Shown in pieces: positions 43,267 to 50,894 of a stretch of 64,000 nucleotides of DNA; position 1 is the first letter of the stretch, and the number at the start of each line of letters is the position of its first letter. Position numbers and translations under genes: made by a program. The notes under the pieces were generated by a model. That model did not search any database and had not been told where the DNA came from. It worked only from the letters and a program-made list of their open reading frames with translations. Source of the DNA: a bacterium 0.1xD8-71 (GTDB lineage: Bacteria; Bacillota; Clostridia; Lachnospirales; Lachnospiraceae); NCBI GenBank assembly GCA_003612405.1, contig RAYR01000021.1, positions 23,660 through 87,659 of the forward strand, given 5' to 3'.

Positions 43267-43941
43267 ATGATAAAGCATATATTGTTTGATTTGGATAACA
43301 CATTGATGGATTTTAATAAAGCAGAATATAATGCATTTCAGGAAGTGATGATGCATTATGGAGTCGATTTCACAGAACCGCTTTTTCACCAGTACGAAGT
43401 TATTAATGCTCGTTTGTGGAAAGAACTTGAACAAGGATTAGTGACAATGGATTATGTGCAAAATAAGAGGTTTGCAATATTCTTTGAGCAGTTGGATTTA
43501 GTTATTGAAGGAGAACAGGCTAATAAATATTATCATAAGATGTTACAAAATCAATATGAGCTGGTTTCAAACGCAGAAGAGGTGTGTGGTATATTAGCCA
43601 AACAACATCAGATTTCGATTGTAACAAATGGTGTCTATAATACACAAATTAATCGAATACATAATTCTGCAATTGATAAGTTTATAACGAATATATTTAT
43701 ATCTGAATCAATAGGATATGAAAAGCCAGATGTTCGTTTTTTTGAGTATGTTCTTGAAAAAATTCAATGTAATAAAAATGATGTTTTGGTTGTGGGTGAT
43801 TCATTGTCATCAGATATTCAGGGAGGTATTAATGTTGGGATTCAGACCTGTTGGTATAATTTCAAGAAGATAGAGAATAAATCTGGTATAATTCCAGATT
43901 ATGTGATTTCAGATTTAATAGAACTATATAAAATTGTTTGA
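43267..43941 (+). CDS. HAD-family pyrimidine nucleotidase (YjjG-like)
   Basis: 224-aa haloacid dehalogenase-like 5'-nucleotidase. Motif I is FDLDNTLMDF (nucleophile Asp8, acid/base Asp10), motif II is the Thr in IVTNGVY, motif III the Lys in GYEKPDVRF and motif IV VVGDSLSSDIQGG. The large helical cap and the YEKPD, DSLSSDI pattern match YjjG/YfnB proteins, which dephosphorylate non-canonical pyrimidine nucleotides such as modified dUMP. It is 30 bp after the TS-like gene. The pairing of a C5-modifying enzyme with a pyrimidine nucleotidase suggests one pathway. Confidence 0.9.
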   Translation: MIKHILFDLDNTLMDFNKAEYNAFQEVMMHYGVDFTEPLFHQYEVINARLWKELEQGLVTMDYVQNKRFAIFFEQLDLVIEGEQANKYYHKMLQNQYELVSNAEEVCGILAKQHQISIVTNGVYNTQINRIHNSAIDKFITNIFISESIGYEKPDVRFFEYVLEKIQCNKNDVLVVGDSLSSDIQGGINVGIQTCWYNFKKIENKSGIIPDYVISDLIELYKIV

Positions 43942-44119
43942 AATAGATTTTTGCATTATGAAGAATCTTTGTTAGAGAGTGTAAATTATTTTATTTTTAT
44001 TGATGGTTAAGATTTAATTTATTTATTGGTGTATAATTTATATCGGTTATTTCTATAAAACTATAAACGGGGTTACTATAATTTAATGGATTTAAAATAT
44101 ATAATTTCGTTTAAAATAG

Positions 44120-44299
44120 TTGACAAACAATAAAACATCTTATATCCTATACCTATCAAAGAAATTCTACCAAAATGTACACTTCGTACATTCAGACAGT
44201 TTCTGTCAGATTTTCTAATGATCCAATCAAATATGGCAGGAACGGGAATGACGAAAGAAGCGCATAACGTGTCCTGCTATCAACAAGGGAGGACAGCTT
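44120..44299 (+). repeat. Promoter/leader repeat, copy 3
   Basis: Third full copy of the Rpn leader (TTGACA at 44120-44125, AATGTAC/GTACATT hairpin, CAGACAG/CTGTC hairpin, ribosome binding site GGGAGG). It is followed only by the first five Rpn codons (MQSTK) before unrelated sequence, so the repeat has been cut at about 44314. The 43942-44119 stretch between the operon and this repeat is AT-rich and holds no gene. Confidence 0.8.
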
Positions 44300-44826
44300 A
44301 TGCAGAGTACAAAGATTCTTTGAAAGGGCAGGTTTATTAGGATATTTAAGAATGATCCGAAGCGTTATGCGGTTGAAGGTAAAGATATAGAATTAAATTA
44401 TGATAAATATCCAGGTTATGCTCCAAAGACTAAAAAACTTTTAAGTTATCACGCAGAGAGACCATTACTTCGGAAGAAGATCGGGAAATTTATCAAGATG
44501 ATAATTTGAAAATTGATGAAGCTAAAAAGCATTATCGTTCTATTCATTATATTATTCGATTTGGCAGTATTTATTTTGAGATACAAGTGCGGACGCTTTT
44601 TGAAGAAGGATGGCTTGAATTTGATCACCGAATAAAGTATCCTTATGATAAAGATAATATTAAGAAACAGGAATATATAGAAATTCTAAGTTCTCTTGCG
44701 GTTGCGGCGGACCGTTTGATTTCTTTTTATGCCGATAATGAAGCTGATTTTAAGCAAACTAATAAAGCTATACGAAAGAAAACGGCAAAAATGATGGGAA
44801 AATCTCCCCCCCCAGACATTGCGTGA
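44300..44826 (+). pseudogene. RelA/SpoT-domain remnant fused to an Rpn start
   Basis: After MQSTKIL and a TGA stop, the sequence reads NDPKRYAVEGKDIELNYDKY in one frame (44353 onward), then shifts near 44470 to KHYRSIHYIIRFGSIYFEIQVRT and EEGWLEFDHRIKYPY, the C-terminal half of a (p)ppGpp synthetase domain; 44506-44826 is the open part. It ends after a C8 tract at 44806-44813 in PPP codons. The N-terminal half of the domain is missing or frameshifted, so it is a broken gene. Its original form may have been a small alarmone synthetase or toxic RelA/SpoT-like protein. Confidence 0.78.
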
Positions 44827-44868
44827 AGAAATGACGATGAGATATTAGGATGGAGAGGAGAAATATTT

Positions 44869-45126
44869 ATGAAACCAGCACCATATTATAATGTAAACAA
44901 ATTACTTTGCTCATCAGAAGGAGAAGCAGGAGCAGCGAGGTTGTTGGAAAAACTGCGAAATGGTGAATTGGAAAAAGAGGTTAGACCGAATAATTATCCT
45001 CGTTATACAGGCGCTTTGGAAGAGAAGGACTATCTTTCTTATTGCAGATTCTTAGGAAGCATCAATGGGAAAAGAGTTCTTAGCAGACTGGAGGCACAAG
45101 ATGGCAGAGACTGTATCGAATTATAA
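44869..45126 (+). CDS. Small ORF of unknown function, possibly a fragment
   Basis: 85-aa ORF with GGAGAGG about 14 bp before the ATG. The predicted protein has Lys/Arg/Glu-rich and Tyr/Pro segments (NNYPRYTGALEEKDYLSYC) and no recognised motif. Its 3' end overlaps another small ORF. It sits among broken genes at the end of the island, so it may itself be a remnant. Confidence 0.45.
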   Translation: MKPAPYYNVNKLLCSSEGEAGAARLLEKLRNGELEKEVRPNNYPRYTGALEEKDYLSYCRFLGSINGKRVLSRLEAQDGRDCIEL

Positions 45127-45244
45127 GGAGATTGTGGCGCATTTTACAGAGGAGACCATTGCGGATCGTTACCGTTTCCTTCACGATAAGATGCAGGAGT
45201 ATATTAAGGAGAGAAAGCAGGAGGAGTTTCTGAAAGTTGATTGA
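45101..45244 (+). CDS. Small ORF, 47 aa, possibly a fragment
   Basis: ATG at 45101 within the previous ORF in another frame; encodes MAETVSNYKEIVAHFTEE then a helical Lys/Glu tail. GGAGG lies 7 bp upstream (45091-45094 GGAG). The length and codon use look real, but no family is recognised. It may be a small antitoxin-like or truncated protein. Confidence 0.4.
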   Translation: MAETVSNYKEIVAHFTEETIADRYRFLHDKMQEYIKERKQEEFLKVD

Positions 45245-45303
45245 GGATATTTTGCATCAGATGAGAGGGCTTTGCAATTACACTTCTTGCAAATGAGTTT
45301 TTA

Positions 45304-45462
45304 ATGCCAAAAGAGCAGATTCCTATGGATCCGGAAAAGGAAGCGATGTTTCTGGGGTTTTTAGATCAGCTTTATTATCATTTTAAATATCGTCTGATTG
45401 ACAAACAGAATTTGGAAGTGGTTTTGTGTGCGTTTGAGGTTGGTAAGGAGATAGGAACATAA
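45304..45462 (+). pseudogene. Likely remnant ORF before the infC leader
   Basis: A 52-codon ORF (MPKEQIPMDPEKEAMFLGF to KEIGT) ends at 45462. The frame is open upstream from about 45270 with plausible residues (FAITLLANEF) but is closed by a TGA before that, and there is no ribosome binding site, so it looks like the 3' end of a disrupted gene that abuts the infC promoter. Function unknown. Confidence 0.4.
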
Positions 45463-45489
45463 TTCCCTCCCAAAATTTCCTCTACCCCT

Positions 45490-45518
45490 CTTGACACAAC
45501 CCCCAACCCATGCTAAAC
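45490..45518 (+). promoter_or_regulatory. Promoter of the infC operon
   Basis: TTGACA (45490-45495) and TAAACT (45513-45518) are 17 bp apart; transcription would begin near 45525, giving a leader of about 190 bases before infC. Confidence 0.65.
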
Positions 45519-45524
45519 TAATTC

Positions 45525-45714
45525 CTGTGTGAAAGCACAGAACAACCAAGAAGAGCATCTGCTCTCACCTTGCAACAATTGCGTTCGCAAGCGTTCATAT
45601 GCTTAAACTCCACAGTCCAGAGGGCATATGGGAGTTGATTTCAAGCGTTTATGATTGGTGGATAGCTGTGCTATCCACCTTTTAAATTTTTATATTCTTA
45701 TGGAGGGTAAAACG
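45525..45714 (+). promoter_or_regulatory. infC leader, candidate L20-type attenuator
   Basis: The leader has several hairpins (GAGCATCTGCTC about 45555; GCGTTCGCAAGCG region about 45580; AACTCC pairing with GGGAGTT across 45606-45636) and ends in a strong terminator at 45657-45691, right before the infC ribosome binding site. In Firmicutes such leaders let ribosomal protein L20 shut off infC-rpmI-rplT by premature termination. Assignment to that class is by position and layout, not by a covariance search. Confidence 0.65.
45657..45691 (+). terminator. Attenuator terminator in the infC leader
   Basis: A perfect 10-bp stem GGTGGATAGC/GCTATCCACC (45657-45666 with 45670-45679) with a 3-base loop TGT is followed by TTTTTAAATTTTT. 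It ends 11 bp before the infC ribosome binding site. Confidence 0.9.
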
Positions 45715-46221
45715 ATTAGCGACTTATTTATCAACGAACAGATCAGAGACAAGGAAGTACGTGTAATCGGCGTAGATGGGGAACAGCTTGGTGTCATGCC
45801 GACAAGGGAAGCGATGAAACTTGCAGAAGAGGCAGGGGTGGATCTGGTCAAGATTGCCCCGACAGCGAAGCCGCCTGTCTGTAAGATCGTGGATTATGGC
45901 AAGTTTAAGTACGAGCAGACCAGAAGAGAAAAAGAGGCCAAGAAGAAACAGAAAGTGGTGGAGATTAAGGAGATTCGTTTGTCTCCCAATATTGACACCA
46001 ACGATTTGAATACGAAGGTGAATTCTGCCCGTAAATTTATCAGCAAGGGAGACAGAGTAAAAGTGACACTGCGCTTCCGCGGCCGTGAGATGGCGCATAT
46101 GAATACAAGCAAACATATCCTGGATGATTTCGCACAGGCACTTTCCGATATTGCGGTGATGGATAAGGCACCGAAGGTGGAAGGCAGAAGTATGACTATG
46201 TTTTTAGCTGAGAAGCGATAA
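45715..46221 (+). CDS. infC: Translation initiation factor IF-3, apparent AUU start
   Basis: 168-aa IF-3, which binds the 30S subunit and proofreads start-codon pairing. The N-domain begins SDLFINEQIRDKEVRVIG and the C-domain has VKVTLRFRGREMAH and the basic end. The best-placed start is ATT at 45715 with GGAGGG (45702-45707) 7-8 bp upstream. The in-frame ATG at 45700 overlaps the ribosome binding site and would add five unusual residues, and the next one upstream (45655) lies in the terminator. An AUU start is known for infC in other bacteria, where IF-3 represses its own synthesis. Followed by rpmI and rplT. Confidence 0.93.
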   Translation: MSDLFINEQIRDKEVRVIGVDGEQLGVMPTREAMKLAEEAGVDLVKIAPTAKPPVCKIVDYGKFKYEQTRREKEAKKKQKVVEIKEIRLSPNIDTNDLNTKVNSARKFISKGDRVKVTLRFRGREMAHMNTSKHILDDFAQALSDIAVMDKAPKVEGRSMTMFLAEKR

Positions 46222-46293
46222 GCTGCTTAGTTAAGATAAATGATATCTCGAATTGATATCTCATCATATTAAAAATACAGGAGGAATATTGAA

Positions 46294-46491
46294 ATGCCCA
46301 AAATGAAAACAAGCAGATCTGCTGCGAAACGTTTTAAAGTGACTGGAACAGGTAAATTAAAGAGAAACAAAGCGTACAAACGCCATATCTTGACCAAGAA
46401 GACAACCAAGAATAAGAGAAATCTCAGAAAACCTGCGATAACAGACAAGACAAATGTTAAGAATATGAAAAAAATCTTACCTTATGTCTAA
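46294..46491 (+). CDS. rpmI: 50S ribosomal protein L35
   Basis: 65-aa very basic protein with the L35 start [20 protein letters not shown] and the RHILTKK-like [17 protein letters not shown] core. Structural component of the large subunit. CAGGAGG lies 8 bp before the ATG. The order infC-rpmI-rplT is standard; a 72-bp gap separates it from infC. Confidence 0.97.
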   Translation: MPKMKTSRSAAKRFKVTGTGKLKRNKAYKRHILTKKTTKNKRNLRKPAITDKTNVKNMKKILPYV

Positions 46492-46554
46492 GATGTCCGC
46501 TGAGTGGACAGGCAGGATATAGTAAGAGAATTGTGAATTTAGGAGGGAAAAGAC

Positions 46555-46911
46555 ATGGCAAGAGTAAAAGGCGGCATGAACGCCAAAAAGAAACATAACA
46601 GGGTATTAAAGCTTGCGAAAGGTTACAGAGGCGCAAGATCCAAACAGTATAGAGTGGCAAAGCAGTCGGTTATGAGAGCTCTGGCATCATCTTATGCCGG
46701 CAGAAAAGAGAGAAAGCGTCAGTTCAGACAGCTCTGGATCGCACGTATCAATGCGGCGGCAAGAATGAACGGCTTATCTTACAGCAAATTTATGTTTGGT
46801 CTTAAAAATGCAGGTGTTGATATGAACAGAAAGATGCTTGCAGAGATGGCGGTTAATGATGCAGCCGGTTTCACATCTCTGGCTGAACTTGCGAAAGCAA
46901 ACTTAAAATAA
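46555..46911 (+). CDS. rplT: 50S ribosomal protein L20
   Basis: 118-aa L20, beginning [20 protein letters not shown] in the family pattern with [20 protein letters not shown] after it and the globular C-terminal part ([21 protein letters not shown]). It assembles into the 50S subunit and, in Firmicutes, represses its own operon through the infC leader. GGAGG precedes the ATG; a terminator follows. Confidence 0.98.
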   Translation: MARVKGGMNAKKKHNRVLKLAKGYRGARSKQYRVAKQSVMRALASSYAGRKERKRQFRQLWIARINAAARMNGLSYSKFMFGLKNAGVDMNRKMLAEMAVNDAAGFTSLAELAKANLK

Positions 46912-46924
46912 TTGTAGAAATACA

Positions 46925-46954
46925 GGGCATGGTGAGAAACCGTGTCCTTTTTTT
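46925..46954 (+). terminator. Terminator after rplT
   Basis: A 9-bp stem (46925-46933 with 46939-46947, two G-U pairs), loop GAGAA, then seven T residues. It ends the infC-rpmI-rplT operon. Confidence 0.85.
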
Positions 46955-47012
46955 CACACGGCAGTCAGTATTCTGGTAACTGTCGTCAGGATATTTGAGA
47001 CGGAGGTATGAT

Positions 47013-48473
47013 ATGGGCATATTAACGAGCATAGAGCCAGAGAGCGTGTTTACCTTTTTTGAGGAGATCAGTCAGATACCGCACGGGTCAGGCAACGTGG
47101 GGGCGATCAGTGATTATCTGTATCATTTTGCTAAAGAGAGGGGACTGTTCTGTATCCAGGATACCCTTAAAAACATCATTATCATCAAAGAGGCCGGGCC
47201 GGGATATGAGGAGGAAGCACCCTATATTTTGCAGGGGCATATGGATATGGTGGCGGTGAAGGAGCCGGGCTGTGATATCGATATGGCAGCAGAAGGGCTG
47301 CGGCTTAAGGTGGCGGATGGCATGATCTATGCAGAAGGAACGAGTCTGGGCGGCGATGACGGAATCGGTGTGGCCTATTGTCTGGCGCTTTTGGATGCCA
47401 GGGACATTGCGATGCCCCGCCTGGAAGTGATCCTGACGGTGGATGAAGAGACCGGGATGGAGGGTGCCACAGGTATAGACCTGTCCATGCTCCATGGCCG
47501 GCGCATGATCAATCTGGACCAGGAAGAAGAAGGCATATTTATTACCAGCTGTGCAGGCGGCGCAAGGGTAGATGTGGTGATTCCGATGGAACGGGAACAG
47601 CATGAGACATGGACGAAAGACCTGTGTCTGATGGAGTTGAAAGTCACAGGTCTTTCAGGCGGTCATTCGGGCATGGAGATTCATAAGGGCAGAGGAAACG
47701 CGAATTGTCTGCTGGGTGAAGTGCTCCGGGCACTTGCAGAGCATATGCCGCTTAGGCTTGTAAGCATGGGCGGCGGAGTGGCAGACAATGCCATTGCCAG
47801 AGAGGCTTCGGCGGTTCTGGTATTGAAGGACAACGAGATAGCAAAACTGGAGGCAATTGTGGAAGAACAGGATAAGAGGATAAGATTGTCCTTACAGGAA
47901 AAGGATCCGGATGTCAAAGTGATATGCACTACACTGTCTGGAGAGAGTGGATTTTACACTGGGTCCTGTGTAAAGGCGGCATTGGACTGCCTGGCAAAAC
48001 TGCCCAATGGTGTGGTGGCTATGAGTCAGGATGTGGAGGGGCTGGTAGAGACCTCTCTGAATCTGGGGGTTATGGCGTTGACGGAAGAAGGTCTGCGGTT
48101 ACAGTACGCAGTCAGAAGTTCTGTGGATCGTGCGAAAGAGGCATTGTGTGAGCAGATGACCGGAATTGCGAAAGAGGCAGGAGCACAGGTGTCTGTTCAT
48201 GGTTCCTATCCGGGATGGGCTTATCAGAAAGAGTCGCCGCTTCGGGATAAGATGGTGCGCATTTATGAGAAGATATATGGACATAAGCCTGTTTTACAGG
48301 CGATTCATGCGGGCCTTGAATGTGGCATTTTATCCAGTAAGATAGAGGGGCTTGACTGTGTCTGCGTGGGGCCGGATCTTCAGGATGTACACACAGCCCA
48401 GGAGAAGATGGATATTGCGTCTGTTGGCCGGGTATGGGAATATCTGCTGGCCGTGCTGATACAGAAAGGGTGA
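47013..48473 (+). CDS. pepD: Aminoacyl-histidine dipeptidase-like M20C peptidase
   Basis: 486-aa metallopeptidase of family M20 (PepD type). Visible metal-site stretches are GHMDMV (about residues 75-80), GGDDGIGVA (about 113-121, bridging Asp), DEETGMEG (about 145-152, catalytic Glu and metal ligand) and a late His in LECGILSSKIEG region (about 430-441). It hydrolyses dipeptides such as Xaa-His in the cytoplasm. The ATG at 47013 has GGAGG 6 bp upstream; the frame is open six codons further. It stands alone between rplT and a thioesterase gene. Confidence 0.92.
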   Translation: MGILTSIEPESVFTFFEEISQIPHGSGNVGAISDYLYHFAKERGLFCIQDTLKNIIIIKEAGPGYEEEAPYILQGHMDMVAVKEPGCDIDMAAEGLRLKVADGMIYAEGTSLGGDDGIGVAYCLALLDARDIAMPRLEVILTVDEETGMEGATGIDLSMLHGRRMINLDQEEEGIFITSCAGGARVDVVIPMEREQHETWTKDLCLMELKVTGLSGGHSGMEIHKGRGNANCLLGEVLRALAEHMPLRLVSMGGGVADNAIAREASAVLVLKDNEIAKLEAIVEEQDKRIRLSLQEKDPDVKVICTTLSGESGFYTGSCVKAALDCLAKLPNGVVAMSQDVEGLVETSLNLGVMALTEEGLRLQYAVRSSVDRAKEALCEQMTGIAKEAGAQVSVHGSYPGWAYQKESPLRDKMVRIYEKIYGHKPVLQAIHAGLECGILSSKIEGLDCVCVGPDLQDVHTAQEKMDIASVGRVWEYLLAVLIQKG

Positions 48474-48569
48474 AATTTGCCGACACAGGTTGACATCTTC
48501 GTCATAACATCGTAGAGTAATAGTAGTATAGGAAATCTGAGGGGTACAACACAGGTCAGAGGTAAAGGT

Positions 48570-48986
48570 ATGCAGGGATATGAACTTCGTGCACAGTATT
48601 ACGAAACGGACCAGATGGGAATCATTCATCACTCCAATTATATCCGTTGGTTTGAATCTGCAAGAATCTGGTATATGCATCAGGTGGGCGCAGACTACCG
48701 TCAGATGGAAGAAATGGGAATCCTAAGCCCTGTGCTGGAGGTTTCCTGTACCTATAAGTCAATGGTTCACTTCGATGATATGGTGGAAGTAGTGCCTAAG
48801 ATTGAAAAGTACAATGGAATCAGAATGGAACTATCCTATCAGATAGTGGACAAGCAGACGGGGGAGCTGCGCACTACCGGAAGAAGCAGTCATTGTTTCC
48901 TTGACAGAGCTGGCAGGCCATGTTCCCTGAAGAAAGTCTGTCCATTATTTCATGAGGCATTTTTAAAGGCTATGGAAGTCTCATAG
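48570..48986 (+). CDS. Hot-dog fold acyl-CoA thioesterase (YbgC/FadM-like)
   Basis: 138-aa 4-hydroxybenzoyl-CoA-thioesterase-like protein. The N-terminus YELRAQYYETDQMGIIHHSNYIRWFE is the family signature with the catalytic Asp in ETDQMG and the HHSNY segment; the rest follows the usual beta sheet. It likely hydrolyses short or medium acyl-CoA thioesters. A weak GAGG-type site lies 10 bp before the ATG. It is in a 550-bp stretch between a peptidase gene and the EAL gene, co-directional with both. Confidence 0.9.
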   Translation: MQGYELRAQYYETDQMGIIHHSNYIRWFESARIWYMHQVGADYRQMEEMGILSPVLEVSCTYKSMVHFDDMVEVVPKIEKYNGIRMELSYQIVDKQTGELRTTGRSSHCFLDRAGRPCSLKKVCPLFHEAFLKAMEVS

Positions 48987-49037
48987 ACAGTTTGATGAAG
49001 GATGTACAGAGAATAACAATCAGGGTGATAAACAGAA

Positions 49038-50327
49038 ATGAAAGATGCATTGACAGGGTTAGACCGATACGAGGTTTTTCTGGAAAAACTGCAAAAAGAA
49101 ATAGAACAGATCGGCGACGATCATATTTTGGTTATTTACACGGACATCAAACACTTTAAGTATATCAATGATACTTATGGATATAAGGTGGGTAATGCGC
49201 TCTTAAAAGAGTTTGTGGCAGAGTTTACCAATAACAATAAGCTTCTTATCGGTGCGGCGAGGGTCTACTCGGATAATTTTGTGGCAGCCAATCGTATTTC
49301 TGCCGACGGTTATACCAACGAAGGCTTTCGGCAGATGATTCAGCGCAGGAACCAGGAGTGGGAGACAAAATTCAGGGAAAAGTATTTAAACAGCCGTCTA
49401 CAGTTCTGTACGGGAATCAGTATTATCAACAAGAACAGCAGAAGCCTTGATGCGGAGACTGTGGTATCCAATGCCAACCTGGCCAGAAAAGTGGCCAAGG
49501 AGATGGAGGATGGCTGCTGCGTTCTTTTTGATCAGAGCATGATGGAAGGGATTAAACGTGAGGTGGAGATTACTTCCTATATTCCCAAAGCACTGGCAAA
49601 CAGAGAGTTTAAGGTCTTTTTTCAGCCCAAGATTGAGACAGATACCCTGCGGTTGATGGGGGCGGAGGCATTATTACGCTGGCAGAAACCTGATGGCAGT
49701 TATATTTACCCGGATGAGTTTATTCCGCTGATTGAACGCAGCGGGCAGATTGTGGATGTGGATTACTATGTGTATCGGGAAGTGTTCCGTTTCATTGCGG
49801 AGCGTTTAAAACAGGGTAAAAAGGTGGTGCCGATCTCTTTAAACATATCTCGTGTGCATCTGAATAAAATGCATATTTTAGAATATGTAAAGGAGTTGTT
49901 TGAGGAGTATAAGATTCCATTCTCGATGGTGGAGTTCGAGTTGACGGAGAGTATTTATCTGGATAATACGGAGCAGGCGCTGGAACTGGTAAAAGGTTTA
50001 CATAATATCGGAACTAAAGTTTCCATGGATGACTTTGGTTCAGGATATTCTTCATTGAATCTGCTCAGCAAGCTGCCGATTGATATCATTAAACTGGATA
50101 AAGTTTTCTTAAAAGAAGGCGACTTACAGGACAGTGATAAGATTATCATTTCCTGTGTGGTGGATATGGCCAAGAAGTTGCAGATTACGTCTTTGTGTGA
50201 GGGTGTGGAGACGGTAGAGCAGAGCAACTATCTTAAGGAAGTGGGATGTCAGATCCAGCAGGGATTCTACTTTTCCAGACCGATTCCGCAGGAAGTATTT
50301 GAGAAATTTATCGACGAGAATTTGTAG
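49038..50327 (+). CDS. c-di-GMP phosphodiesterase (EAL) with degenerate GGDEF
   Basis: 429-aa cytoplasmic protein. Residues about 1-165 form a GGDEF-like domain that has lost the active site: the signature loop reads ARVYSDNF instead of GGDEF, so it should not make c-di-GMP but may bind GTP. Residues about 185-429 are an EAL domain with AEALLRW, SLNISRV, VEFELTES, DDFGSGYSS, IKLDK, CEGVET and QQGFYFSRP, so the catalytic and metal residues look intact and it should hydrolyse c-di-GMP. No membrane or sensor domain precedes it. Start ATG follows a weak AGGGTG site. Confidence 0.9.
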   Translation: MKDALTGLDRYEVFLEKLQKEIEQIGDDHILVIYTDIKHFKYINDTYGYKVGNALLKEFVAEFTNNNKLLIGAARVYSDNFVAANRISADGYTNEGFRQMIQRRNQEWETKFREKYLNSRLQFCTGISIINKNSRSLDAETVVSNANLARKVAKEMEDGCCVLFDQSMMEGIKREVEITSYIPKALANREFKVFFQPKIETDTLRLMGAEALLRWQKPDGSYIYPDEFIPLIERSGQIVDVDYYVYREVFRFIAERLKQGKKVVPISLNISRVHLNKMHILEYVKELFEEYKIPFSMVEFELTESIYLDNTEQALELVKGLHNIGTKVSMDDFGSGYSSLNLLSKLPIDIIKLDKVFLKEGDLQDSDKIIISCVVDMAKKLQITSLCEGVETVEQSNYLKEVGCQIQQGFYFSRPIPQEVFEKFIDENL

Positions 50328-50359
50328 GAAACGAAAAGATAAAAGTTTTAGAATAGGGC

Positions 50360-50388
50360 TTGCATTTCCATTTGGAATTGGTTATAAT
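50360..50388 (+). promoter_or_regulatory. Promoter of the tRNA-Pro gene
   Basis: TTGCAT (50360-50365) and a perfect TATAAT (50383-50388) are 17 bp apart, 13 bp before the tRNA 5' end. Confidence 0.8.
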
Positions 50389-50401
50389 AGTAAAGGTTTT
50401 T

Positions 50402-50474
50402 CGGGGTGTGGCTCAGGTGGTAGAGCGCTACTTTAGGGAAGTAGAGGCCGCAAGTTCAAGTCTTGTCACTCCGA
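50402..50474 (+). tRNA. tRNA-Pro (anticodon AGG)
   Basis: 73-nt cloverleaf: a 7-bp acceptor (CGGGGTG with CACTCCG, starting with C1-G72 as in proline tRNAs, one G-U), a 4-bp D stem (GCTC/GAGC), a 5-bp anticodon stem (CTACT/AGTAG) with loop TTAGGGA giving anticodon AGG, a 5-base variable loop and a T arm with loop TTCAAGT. The discriminator is A74; CCA is not encoded. AGG (decoding CCU) is unusual in bacteria, where proline tRNAs mostly read TGG, GGG or CGG. G37 after the anticodon fits m1G37 of tRNA-Pro. Confidence 0.9.
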
Positions 50475-50484
50475 TTATAGGATT

Positions 50485-50528
50485 CTCCGCAGACATTGTA
50501 GAATGAGTGGCTGCGGAGTTTTTATTTT
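50485..50528 (+). terminator. Terminator of the tRNA-Pro gene
   Basis: A perfect 8-bp stem CTCCGCAG/CTGCGGAG (50485-50492 with 50511-50518) with an 18-base loop is followed by TTTTTATTTTG, 10 bp after the tRNA. Confidence 0.85.
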
Positions 50529-50570
50529 GTATTTGCGTTATGTCTTCATCAGGATGAAAGGAGAAGCGCT

Positions 50571-50879
50571 GTGATAGACAAAGAGTATTTTCATCCCCTC
50601 AACTATATTAAGAAAGAAGAGTATTCCGGGAGTATGGATGGCATGAGATACCTTCTCAAAAAAGAGAAAAGAGGAGAGACAGATGTGATCCGGGTGACAG
50701 TCTGGCCGGAACCGTTGGGATTTGGCAGTACTCCGGAAGAGAATAAGACTTCTATGGAAGTGCCGCTGACGAAGGAAGGTGTGGAACAGGCAGCAGACTG
50801 GCTCAACGAACAGTATGAGACAAGAAAGGATTACTGGCTGGAGAACCAAAACAGAGCCTGGACGGATATAACAATGTAA
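50571..50879 (+). CDS. Hypothetical protein, 102 aa
   Basis: Soluble acidic protein starting from GTG at 50571 with AAAGGAG (50557-50563) 7 bp upstream. It has an N-terminal YFHPLNYIKKEEY segment and a compact alpha/beta middle (RYLLKKEKRGETDVIRVTVWPEPLG in pieces) ending in a helix. Short proteins with this N-terminus occur in Lachnospiraceae, but I know no function. It sits alone between the tRNA terminator and the next promoter. Confidence 0.72.
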   Translation: MIDKEYFHPLNYIKKEEYSGSMDGMRYLLKKEKRGETDVIRVTVWPEPLGFGSTPEENKTSMEVPLTKEGVEQAADWLNEQYETRKDYWLENQNRAWTDITM

Positions 50880-50894
50880 TTTTCCACAAGATTT

